From positions 1 to 64,000 of the forward strand of contig NZ_JAEUGD010000016.1 in NCBI RefSeq assembly GCF_016775155.1: a stretch of 64,000 nt of DNA, read 5' to 3'. A program made the position numbers and the translations under genes. The stretch comes from Fulvivirga marina. GTDB lineage: Bacteria; Bacteroidota; Bacteroidia; Cytophagales; Cyclobacteriaceae. Shown here piece after piece: positions 9,020 through 15,949 of the stretch (its first letter is position 1; each line of letters starts with the position of its first letter). The notes below the pieces were generated by a model, which was not told where the DNA came from, did not search any database, and saw only the letters and a list, made by a program, of their open reading frames with translations.

Positions 9020-9705
9020 TCCTGGAGATCGAAAACCTGTGCATACTTGATCAACTCTACAAATGAGCTGGTGTCAAGTTTCCTGTTAATGTTTTTCCTG
9101 TGTTGTTCTACGGTTTTACGACTAATACTTAACTTTCTGGATATCTGAGGGTTATTCATCCCTTTGTACAATAGGCTAATGATCTCTATTTCCCTGCCGG
9201 TGAGCTGTTTAAACTTACTGTAATTACTCAGGTAGAAGGCCTCTTCATCCGCTAACCGTCCAATGCGCTGCCTAAGATAGTGAATATCGGAAAGTGGTTG
9301 CATCATGACAATCATGTCGCCCAGTGCAATAGATTTTTTGGCAGAGATGAGGCAAAGTTTGTATTCGCCCTCAGAAGGAAACCAAACCCTTTGCACATCA
9401 TGATATACATCTTTAGGGTTCGTTTTAGTTAATTGAGGTTTTAGCTGATCTAGAAAGTCTTTTAAAGCTGCATGTTGATTGTACTTCGTCAACCAGCTTT
9501 CATTAATATACAAAAAACTCTTTGATTGAATGCTCAACCATTCGAAACCAACCGGATTGAGATATTCAAGTGTTAAATCTGACTTAATAATGCAAAAGAT
9601 ACACGGCAACACATCCCCTACTTCATATACACCATGCCCTTCCTCTTGTAGCCAATGATCAATTACATGCAGATTAACACCTGGTAAAGCCAACTTCCCT
9701 TGCAT
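9016..9705 (-). CDS. LuxR-type transcriptional regulator with N-terminal PAS-like sensor
   Basis: In this 229-residue protein residues about 10-145 form a PAS-like sensory region, with SDLTLEYLN at 42-50 resembling a PAS core. Residues 168-225 are a LuxR/GerE helix-turn-helix: LTGREIEI opens it and SISRKTVEQHRKNI is the recognition helix. No receiver domain is present, so a small molecule, redox or protein signal rather than phosphorylation is likely. A paralogue lacking the DNA-binding half lies at 29136-29588. The gene is convergent with the ABC-F gene (4-bp overlap). An ATATAGA-TAT-TCTATAT dyad at 9794-9810 lies about 90 bp upstream and could be its operator. Confidence 0.82.
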   Translation of the reverse strand: MQGKLALPGVNLHVIDHWLQEEGHGVYEVGDVLPCIFCIIKSDLTLEYLNPVGFEWLSIQSKSFLYINESWLTKYNQHAALKDFLDQLKPQLTKTNPKDVYHDVQRVWFPSEGEYKLCLISAKKSIALGDMIVMMQPLSDIHYLRQRIGRLADEEAFYLSNYSKFKQLTGREIEIISLLYKGMNNPQISRKLSISRKTVEQHRKNINRKLDTSSFVELIKYAQVFDLQD

Positions 9706-9793
9706 GTACGTCTTTCCTTTTAACTTAATTATAAACTTATGAATATTAAGCTAAATATGTCGGACGAAATAAGCTTGTAAATTACATTGAATA

Positions 9794-9810
9794 ATATAGA
9801 TATTCTATAT
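9794..9810. promoter_or_regulatory. 17-bp palindrome upstream of the LuxR-type gene
   Basis: ATATAGA and TCTATAT form a perfect inverted repeat around a TAT centre. It lies between the LuxR-type start (9705) and the 3' end of the 11-gene operon (9906), a plausible place for autoregulation. The function is inferred. Confidence 0.35.
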
Positions 9811-9905
9811 CATTTTTAACAAAAAAACGAGCATACAAACTTGCTTATATGTACCGATTATTTAAAAACCTATACATTCTTACATTATCGAATCACTATG
9901 AAGCA

Positions 9906-12329
9906 TCAGGCTCTTTTAAGAATGTTCCTTTTTACGAGTTCATCGAGCAAAGCCTGATAATTATTCTGGAGCAATTTATCTGCTCCTGCAACTATTTTAG
10001 TCCCCAAAGGATCCGTATAATCTCTAACAAGGTTTTTGATAATAGTAACCGAAGCGCTGGTGGGTCTGGGGGTAATATCCCAGGCCTTCTTATAGAATAA
10101 ACTGTAAGGGCTGCTGTCTCCAACCGAATCATATAAGTTGGTTATGGACTGCTTAACTGCCTTTCTCATTATTTCCAGATTGGTTTTGTCCAGTGTACCA
10201 TCACCTGTAAGTTTCCAGCTATCTCCCTTATTGTTGGTAACCGCTACACCACCTGGGTACTCATTTAGCGCATCGTGTACTAGTTTGGCAACCATGGTCT
10301 TGCCAATGATATCTGGCTCTTTTTTCATTATTCCTTGAAGCAGCTTGCTGAATATATCGGCTGAATCAATATTAGGCCTGAATATAATCCCTTCCCATTT
10401 CACGGTCTCGTACTTACTGAAAGTGTCTTTAAGCTTACCTCTGAATGCAGCAGAAGCAATATTATCAAACATTTTTTCACCGTTTGATGTGAGACTTCCC
10501 CCACTCATAACCCTTGATTTAAAATATTTCGACAGGTCGTCTTTGTTGAAAAGATGGCCTGCAGCAAAGGCATCGGTTAAGAAATGGTCTCCAAAGGCAT
10601 TAGCTACTAATGCTCCATCCACCGCATCACTACTATTGCCTGCCCTCATAATATCTATAGCCTTCTTATGATATTTTTCCCACTCTGCCTTGTGATTTGA
10701 CTTAGAACTAGAGAAGGAAATATAAGTACTGTTAGAAGGAGCAAAATGAGCAAAATTGTCTTCTGCAAGTTTAAGATACCTGCCACCTGTAGCGCTCTGC
10801 CATTCAGCATCACTGGTGTTGGATATTGAGGCTCTTCCACGCGTCACTTTGCTTTCATAAAATCGCTTACTCTTATCAATCAGACTCTTCAACTTTGATA
10901 ACTCACTGGCCTTTGCTCTTAACATCTGATCATAGCTTTCATAAAAATCGCCCATAGCTATCAACTCGCCATAGGTGAACTTGACTCCGTTTACATCGAT
11001 TTGATACGTGGGCGTTACACGATCTGCATCCACAAGGCCGGATAGCACATGCTCTCCTGTACCGTATTTGGCCTCACTATAGACCGTATCGGAAAATGAT
11101 AATGAATGCGCAGCCGCTAATGATGCTGTATCTATTGTAATAGAGCCATTGCCTTCAACCTTGGGCTTACTATCAGCCAAAAGAGGGTTAATCTTCGACT
11201 GTAATGCACTCATGATGCTACCCCCAATAAAAGGTATATAATCTGCCTTGGCAATAGTATCTGATATCAGTTTTACAGAATCATTGTAGGCCGTACTTAC
11301 GGCATTGGCAAATGAATCTCCCCGCAGCCAATTATTCCAGACTTTAGTCATCATAGGCTCAGGAATATAATTGTTCCGGATGGCTCCTGCTGTAGCTCTC
11401 GCCCCTGCATAAAGCCAGTCATCGTTAAGACCAGCACCTACACAATTCATCATATAAACTACTCTAATAGGCAAGGCCTTGCCATAACTATCTCTAAGTG
11501 CTCTGACATCATTGGCGCTAATACTACCTCCTCCATAAGCACTGAATGATGAGCCATTGCCATGAGTGAGTGTAAACACATCAATAATATATTCTTTATT
11601 AGCCAAGTCGTGCAATGTATGTTTCAGGTTAGCATAGGTGGCTTTTGCATCTTCAAGTATAATAACCTCCCTATATTTTTTTCCCTTGGCGTCGGCAAAC
11701 TTATTAAGCCATTTCTCAAATTCTTCAGAGACATAGTCAACCACTTTTTCCAGCCCTTCCTGAACAGCTTTACCTATGGTGCTTTCCCACTGAAAAGGCA
11801 GCGCCCCTGTATTTTCTATAAACACGACTAAAGCAGTATTCACCGATGACATTTGCATAGTCATCTGCCTCGCCGTTTCAGGTTTCGCTGAAAGCAATGC
11901 TGTTTCAAACTCACTTCTATACTTGGACTGCACCGCAGACTTAACCGCTTTATACAACCCTTTATGATTTATTTTCCTGAATGCTCTTTGCACTCCTTCC
12001 GATGATATCCAGCCTATATCGGCCACACCATTAGGAGGCCCTGGCATAATATTTTCAGTTTTAGACAATGTGGTAGCTGTCCATAAGCTTCTCGCGGCGA
12101 TATCTTTAAGTTCATCTGAAAGCCCATATTCCTCAGGTGACTTACCAAAGAACAAATCAAGTACCTCAATGACAAACACATCCGCTTCAACCATGATGTC
12201 ACCAACCCTGGAACCTTTTCCATTGTCAGCAATCAAACCATTTTTTGCACTTTTACCTTTGACAAAGGTCCTTTTGCTCTTATAGCTTTGCAGCTCTTTA
12301 TTTAATGATAGTAATCGGTTCCCTTTCAT
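9906..12329 (-). CDS. Caspase-like / zinc phospholipase C-like fusion protein, last gene of 11-gene operon
   Basis: The 807-residue product has no signal peptide or membrane segment. Its N-terminus (NRLLSLNKEL with a basic tail, residues 4-30) resembles that of the preceding protein. Residues about 218-320 look like a clan CD (caspase/gingipain-like) peptidase: a strand ending in LTHG (His256), then a strand ending in VYMMNC (Cys296) and a downstream EP motif near 324. Residues about 450-610 resemble the zinc phospholipase C / P1-nuclease helical fold: FTYGELIAMGDFY, NFAHF with His528, and FGDHFLTDAFAAGH giving candidate metal ligands His582, Asp586 and His592. The end (about 680-807) is unassigned. 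Both activities are inferred from motifs. As the terminal, two-warhead gene it is the best effector candidate. It starts 78 bp after the preceding stop, the largest gap in the operon. Confidence 0.65.
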   Translation of the reverse strand: MKGNRLLSLNKELQSYKSKRTFVKGKSAKNGLIADNGKGSRVGDIMVEADVFVIEVLDLFFGKSPEEYGLSDELKDIAARSLWTATTLSKTENIMPGPPNGVADIGWISSEGVQRAFRKINHKGLYKAVKSAVQSKYRSEFETALLSAKPETARQMTMQMSSVNTALVVFIENTGALPFQWESTIGKAVQEGLEKVVDYVSEEFEKWLNKFADAKGKKYREVIILEDAKATYANLKHTLHDLANKEYIIDVFTLTHGNGSSFSAYGGGSISANDVRALRDSYGKALPIRVVYMMNCVGAGLNDDWLYAGARATAGAIRNNYIPEPMMTKVWNNWLRGDSFANAVSTAYNDSVKLISDTIAKADYIPFIGGSIMSALQSKINPLLADSKPKVEGNGSITIDTASLAAAHSLSFSDTVYSEAKYGTGEHVLSGLVDADRVTPTYQIDVNGVKFTYGELIAMGDFYESYDQMLRAKASELSKLKSLIDKSKRFYESKVTRGRASISNTSDAEWQSATGGRYLKLAEDNFAHFAPSNSTYISFSSSKSNHKAEWEKYHKKAIDIMRAGNSSDAVDGALVANAFGDHFLTDAFAAGHLFNKDDLSKYFKSRVMSGGSLTSNGEKMFDNIASAAFRGKLKDTFSKYETVKWEGIIFRPNIDSADIFSKLLQGIMKKEPDIIGKTMVAKLVHDALNEYPGGVAVTNNKGDSWKLTGDGTLDKTNLEIMRKAVKQSITNLYDSVGDSSPYSLFYKKAWDITPRPTSASVTIIKNLVRDYTDPLGTKIVAGADKLLQNNYQALLDELVKRNILKRA

Positions 12330-12407
12330 CGGTTTATAATTTTATTTTAGCTCATTTTAAAATTTTACTTTGCAATCAACAGCCTTGATTCATCTCTGAT
12401 ATTATCA

Positions 12408-13172
12408 TCAAGGGTTTCCTATTTGCTCAAGCAAATACTTTTTCTGATCTGCCGGCAAAGCAGGTACAGTATAGCTCCTGTTGCTTTTCTTCTGAATAAT
12501 GTCCGTAGCTTTCCCAGATATTGCCCAATCGGCTAAAGACACGCTTTTGGCCTCATGCCTTACAAATTTCAAACCTCCAAAGGCATTGATCTCAAATTCT
12601 CCCTGAAACTCGAATTGTCCGTTACCCCATGGATCAAAAGTACCATCGTACGCAAACACCACAGGCCACTCTCGTGGGTCTTTCATATTATTTGGTGGGA
12701 TCTTACCCAGTTTGGTAAAGCTCACATTCAATGAGGATTTGGAAAAAGCAGTAGTATTTTTCAGGTTTCTCCTGACATAGGCACCTCCTATCTCTCCGTA
12801 ATCGTTGCCCTCCCAGGTAACTTCAATCAGTGCATCAGCAGCTCCAAAAAGTGGTTTATCAAAATTGATCCATAGTATCGGATATGTATATGAAACTTTA
12901 GGTCTGTTATTGAGTTTTTGCCTGGCCTGTGGGGTTAACAACCGCTGAGCTTTGTCGGAAGAAATGGTGAGATTTCCTGATTTTGTCATTGCCGGTTGTA
13001 ATAAGGATGCTCCACCCAGCCCTAGATTAGCAGCTTCTACTGCTGTGAGCCCTGCAATACCGAACAGTCCTGCTGTTTTGGCCCTTGTATACCTTGATGA
13101 TGCTTTTGATACTTTCTTTCGCCTGATTGCAAATGTTGATAGTTCCTGTTGAAGTGATATGATGCGGTTCAT
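12408..13172 (-). CDS. Unknown beta-rich protein with shared N-terminal motif, operon gene 10
   Basis: I choose the ATG at 13172, 5 bp after the preceding stop. A longer frame from 13214 would overlap that gene and lacks the conserved start. The 254-residue protein begins NRIISLQQEL followed by RRKK, closely matching NRLLSLNKEL plus a basic tail of the 807-residue protein. Residues about 33-62 are Ala/Gly-rich and mildly hydrophobic (GLFGIAGLTAVEAANLGLGG), perhaps a membrane-interacting or glycine-zipper segment. The rest is beta-rich with YDGTFDPWGNGQFEF near 190-205 and matches no family I know. Its place between two putative hydrolases suggests an accessory, carrier or immunity role, but nothing proves it. 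Confidence 0.6.
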   Translation of the reverse strand: MNRIISLQQELSTFAIRRKKVSKASSRYTRAKTAGLFGIAGLTAVEAANLGLGGASLLQPAMTKSGNLTISSDKAQRLLTPQARQKLNNRPKVSYTYPILWINFDKPLFGAADALIEVTWEGNDYGEIGGAYVRRNLKNTTAFSKSSLNVSFTKLGKIPPNNMKDPREWPVVFAYDGTFDPWGNGQFEFQGEFEINAFGGLKFVRHEAKSVSLADWAISGKATDIIQKKSNRSYTVPALPADQKKYLLEQIGNP

Positions 13173-13177
13173 AGTTT

Positions 13178-14743
13178 TTAGTTTTTTATTTTCAAATGAC
13201 CTGCATATTGCCACTGGCCATTATGCTTAGTTTTAACCGGAGTATCTATAGATATTCCTTGTATCCCCTGATCCAGAATATTCAACCCTGAAGCCTCAAG
13301 AGCCTTAACAAGTGTATATGGGATAAAGAATTTGTCGTTGTCTTTAGTATTAATATCAACCTTTCCTTTGAATTGCTTACATTTCTCTTGGTCTGGCTTA
13401 GGCACACGTTCACATACTGACTGGTGAATCTGAACTGGAGCATAACTGATCTCCAGAATGGGGTTCTGAGCATCCGAAATGTTTGTATCTGTAGTCAGTT
13501 TAGTTACAACCCCCTGAACCGCCTCTGTATTTGCACTCTTGTGCCTCAACAAAACAGCTCTTCCTTCATTAAGTACCTGGTCAATATCCTTACGCTCTGT
13601 TTTCCCACTCTGATCTGCCCACATCATTTTATCATCACCAGTGTATAACCCTGCCCTGCAAACTCTTTCCTGCGTACCTGATGTCTCTGACGTGACCAGG
13701 ATTAGATCTCCGGCTTTTAACTGCTGTTTTCCAACCTCCAAGCCTCCATTTTCAGGCGACAGCGGTTCTTCACTATTATATTTCAAAGAAGTATCTTCCT
13801 CAATAATGTCTGATGGAGCAGGGGCATCATCCACTACTGTTGCATCTCCCATGGGCTTTTTAGTAGCAATAGTTTTAATTTCGTCCTTCTCCAGTTCGCT
13901 TTCCATCTGATCAAATTTCTTCTCCATGGCTATGGACCCTAGGTCGTAAGAGTTTGCATAGCGCATGCTTTGAGCTATTTTCTCAAATATTTTATGCTCA
14001 CTACCTAAAAGCTCAGGATTCTCCTCTTCCTTTTGAGGTCTGCTTCGTTCCTGAGAAGGTGGCGGATGTGCCCCCCCTTGCTGCAGCAATTCTTTTGATG
14101 GTGACTCACTTTTGTTTACTGTTTTCTTCTTCTCAGGATCAAACACTTTTTGTCCCGTTAAAATCGCCTTAATATCATTAGCGAACTCGTCCTCGTCTAC
14201 TTCATAGGGCTCGCCTCTTTCCTCTCCTTTTGACGGCTGCCCTCCACCCTTATTCTGAGGAGCGGTTTGAACAGGAGGCTCTGCTTCTACTTTCTTATCC
14301 GGCTTATCTGGCAAAGGGGCTTTTGCTACAGGTTGCTCTTCTCTCATCGGTTCTGGCTCTCCCTCGTCACCATCTTGTGCCACCTGCATCTCTTCTTCTG
14401 CTTCTGATAATTGCACCACCTTATCAAGCATGGGGTTATCATGATCATCATCTACTTCTTCATAGCTAGCAGGAATAGTTTCGCTTTCAAAGGGTTCTAC
14501 GTAAAAGGCCTCTCCTTGCATGTCATCTACAAAACTAAGCTGTGCTGAAGGTTCATTATGCCTGTATGAATCATAAACGGTTTGATCATAGACATCAATA
14601 TTATACGACAGACTTATGGCATTACCTTCGTCATAATGTTTACCTGAAACTCTGGTCGTTTTTTTTCTCTTCCTCTCCTCTTTCTTAGTATGCTTCTTAC
14701 AGTCAAGAGCAAGCTGAAATAATCTACCTTTGGGTGACATCAT
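13178..14743 (-). CDS. Long disordered acidic protein with C-terminal papain-like-fold candidate, operon gene 9
   Basis: The 521-residue product begins with a basic segment (GRLFQLALDCKK then KKEERKRKK) that loosely matches the N-termini of the two following proteins. Residues about 90-250 are Glu/Pro/Gln-rich and probably disordered. A helical segment follows (IFEKIAQSMRYANSYDLGSI at 252-271). Residues about 340-402 (LKAGDLILVTS, then AGLYTGDDKMMWADQ) resemble the core of NlpC/P60 or YiiX papain-like folds, but I cannot see the catalytic Cys-His pair in the usual order; Cys362 is the only nearby cysteine. The last 90 residues are unassigned. It could be an inactive scaffold or a divergent hydrolase. 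It starts 4 bp after the Trypco2-like gene. Confidence 0.55.
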   Translation of the reverse strand: MMSPKGRLFQLALDCKKHTKKEERKRKKTTRVSGKHYDEGNAISLSYNIDVYDQTVYDSYRHNEPSAQLSFVDDMQGEAFYVEPFESETIPASYEEVDDDHDNPMLDKVVQLSEAEEEMQVAQDGDEGEPEPMREEQPVAKAPLPDKPDKKVEAEPPVQTAPQNKGGGQPSKGEERGEPYEVDEDEFANDIKAILTGQKVFDPEKKKTVNKSESPSKELLQQGGAHPPPSQERSRPQKEEENPELLGSEHKIFEKIAQSMRYANSYDLGSIAMEKKFDQMESELEKDEIKTIATKKPMGDATVVDDAPAPSDIIEEDTSLKYNSEEPLSPENGGLEVGKQQLKAGDLILVTSETSGTQERVCRAGLYTGDDKMMWADQSGKTERKDIDQVLNEGRAVLLRHKSANTEAVQGVVTKLTTDTNISDAQNPILEISYAPVQIHQSVCERVPKPDQEKCKQFKGKVDINTKDNDKFFIPYTLVKALEASGLNILDQGIQGISIDTPVKTKHNGQWQYAGHLKIKN

Positions 14744-14747
14744 ATCT

Positions 14748-15488
14748 TCAGTTGTTTATTTCTAACTTAAAAATTGCGTAAGGGTCCAATGTCATCACCA
14801 GTTCATTTTTACCTCCCTTTATAATTTCAGGCTGGACCTCTATCATAATTTGTTTCTTATCTGAGGCAATAACACTTACCAATTGGTCATTTACCACAGC
14901 TACCGGTTCAAACTTATTGTCTACATGGAGGTTTTCACCTTCAACAAGCAAAACAGGTTTATTGCCGCTCATGCTCAGACTCACTTTTCCAACTGATGGC
15001 GGCAAGGAGCTTCGTTTTGATTTCTGTAATACATCTGCAAGCGATTTATAGCTTATTTTTTTATTGGTAACCTTTTCCAGATCTACATTCTTCTTCTCCA
15101 GTTTTTCCAGGTCATTGACAGAGGTCACTCCCATTTTCCTAAGTGTCTTTTTGGTTTCATTATCAACCTCTATCTCATCAATGGATTTGGTATCTACAGT
15201 TATGGGTTCTTTAGATGTTTGCCTGATCTGCTGATCTGTAATAGAGCCTAGTTGGATGGATAACTTGGAGGCTCCGCTCTGGCCGGGCTGTGCAGTGATG
15301 AACTGAACCTGATCCCCGTTGTAAGAGGGAAAGAGTTGAAGGTCAAGACCTACATCCTTCACTGTATAGGTCAAAGGCCTGTTGATAGCTTTTACGGCCA
15401 GGGTTTCACGAGCTTTGTCTAGTTCAACTACCAAGGAATCAATAAATGACTCAAGGTTCCAAACCGTATTGTTTTTAGCTGTTGCCAT
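14748..15488 (-). CDS. Trypco2-like adaptor with helical and Ig-like modules, operon gene 8
   Basis: I start at the ATG that overlaps the preceding TGA (TGATG); an upstream TTG adds only one residue. Residues about 8-95 fit the trypsin-co-occurring domain 2 pattern: a helix (LESFIDSLVVELDKARETL), then strands LTYTVKDVGLDLQLFPSY, VQFITAQPG and LSIQLGSITD. Trypco domains accompany trypsin-, subtilisin- and caspase-like proteases in predicted bacterial conflict systems. Residues about 105-165 form a helical module (TLRKMGVTSVNDLEKL) like helix-hairpin-helix or death-like adaptors. The C-terminal about 80 residues are beta-rich, resembling IPT/TIG (LLVEGENLHV). I infer an adaptor that couples operon proteins. 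The 246-residue protein has no signal peptide. Confidence 0.6.
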   Translation of the reverse strand: MATAKNNTVWNLESFIDSLVVELDKARETLAVKAINRPLTYTVKDVGLDLQLFPSYNGDQVQFITAQPGQSGASKLSIQLGSITDQQIRQTSKEPITVDTKSIDEIEVDNETKKTLRKMGVTSVNDLEKLEKKNVDLEKVTNKKISYKSLADVLQKSKRSSLPPSVGKVSLSMSGNKPVLLVEGENLHVDNKFEPVAVVNDQLVSVIASDKKQIMIEVQPEIIKGGKNELVMTLDPYAIFKLEINN

Positions 15489-15799
15489 CAATCCTCAGGT
15501 TTATCTCGTTGAATATGAATTTTCATTTGGTGAAACACGGGCATCACGGTGGTTTCGACATAATACAATGGTGGTGAACCACCAATTTTCACGGTTCCAT
15601 CTTCTGCCACCCTGATGTCTAATTGTACAGGTATATCGAGCTCTGCACCTTCCATTTTTAAAGCAAACTCAGCCTCTTCTGAAGTAAGGTAACCGTCTAT
15701 ATCGCTCATTTCATAAACAAACTCGCTCATTTCAAGCATGGCCTCGTCTACTTCAGACTGGGCGTCAGCCGGCTCATTATCATATTCCTGATCCACCAT
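15488..15799 (-). CDS. Small acidic protein, operon gene 7
   Basis: The 103-residue product is strongly acidic in its first half (residues 2-40). Its second half is beta-prone (ELDIPVQLDIRV, GTVKIGG, HQMKIHIQRD). The strand order after a helical start is loosely like the neighbouring Trypco2-like protein, so it may be a diverged relative. I do not recognise a family. It overlaps the 55-codon gene upstream by 20 bp and the Trypco2-like gene downstream by 1 bp, so translation is coupled on both sides. Confidence 0.65.
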   Translation of the reverse strand: MVDQEYDNEPADAQSEVDEAMLEMSEFVYEMSDIDGYLTSEEAEFALKMEGAELDIPVQLDIRVAEDGTVKIGGSPPLYYVETTVMPVFHQMKIHIQRDKPED

Positions 15800-15947
15800 C
15801 GCTATTGTTTTGTTGTTTTTTAGTATCTACTGGCATAAGGCTGACTTTTTTGTCAAACAACACCTTATGGCCTTCCATTTTTATTTCGGGAGTACTCATG
15901 CCTTCGGCTATTGAATGCAATGGGAATTTTGTATGTGCTCTCTCCAT
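15780..15947 (-). CDS. 55-residue microprotein, operon gene 6
   Basis: This frame runs from an ATG 2 bp after the stop of the 765-residue gene to a TGA inside the first codons of the 103-residue gene, so it fills the only otherwise empty space exactly and is very likely real. The product begins MERAHTKFPLHSIAEGM and continues with STPEIKMEGHKVLFDKK before a Gln/Asn/Ser/Gly tail. It has no signal peptide. It may be a small structural or adaptor peptide. I considered a PAAR-like piece but the match is too weak. Confidence 0.65.
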   Translation of the reverse strand: MERAHTKFPLHSIAEGMSTPEIKMEGHKVLFDKKVSLMPVDTKKQQNNSDGGSGI

Positions 15948-15949
15948 GA

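Noticed and set aside
13173-13214. Longer start of operon gene 10 at 13214
   Set aside because: It overlaps the preceding gene and displaces the N-terminal motif shared with the 807-residue protein.
15780-15947. PAAR-like spike interpretation of the 55-residue protein
   Set aside because: Only a short stretch (STPEIKMEGHKVL) is vaguely similar, and the repeated PAAR turns are absent.
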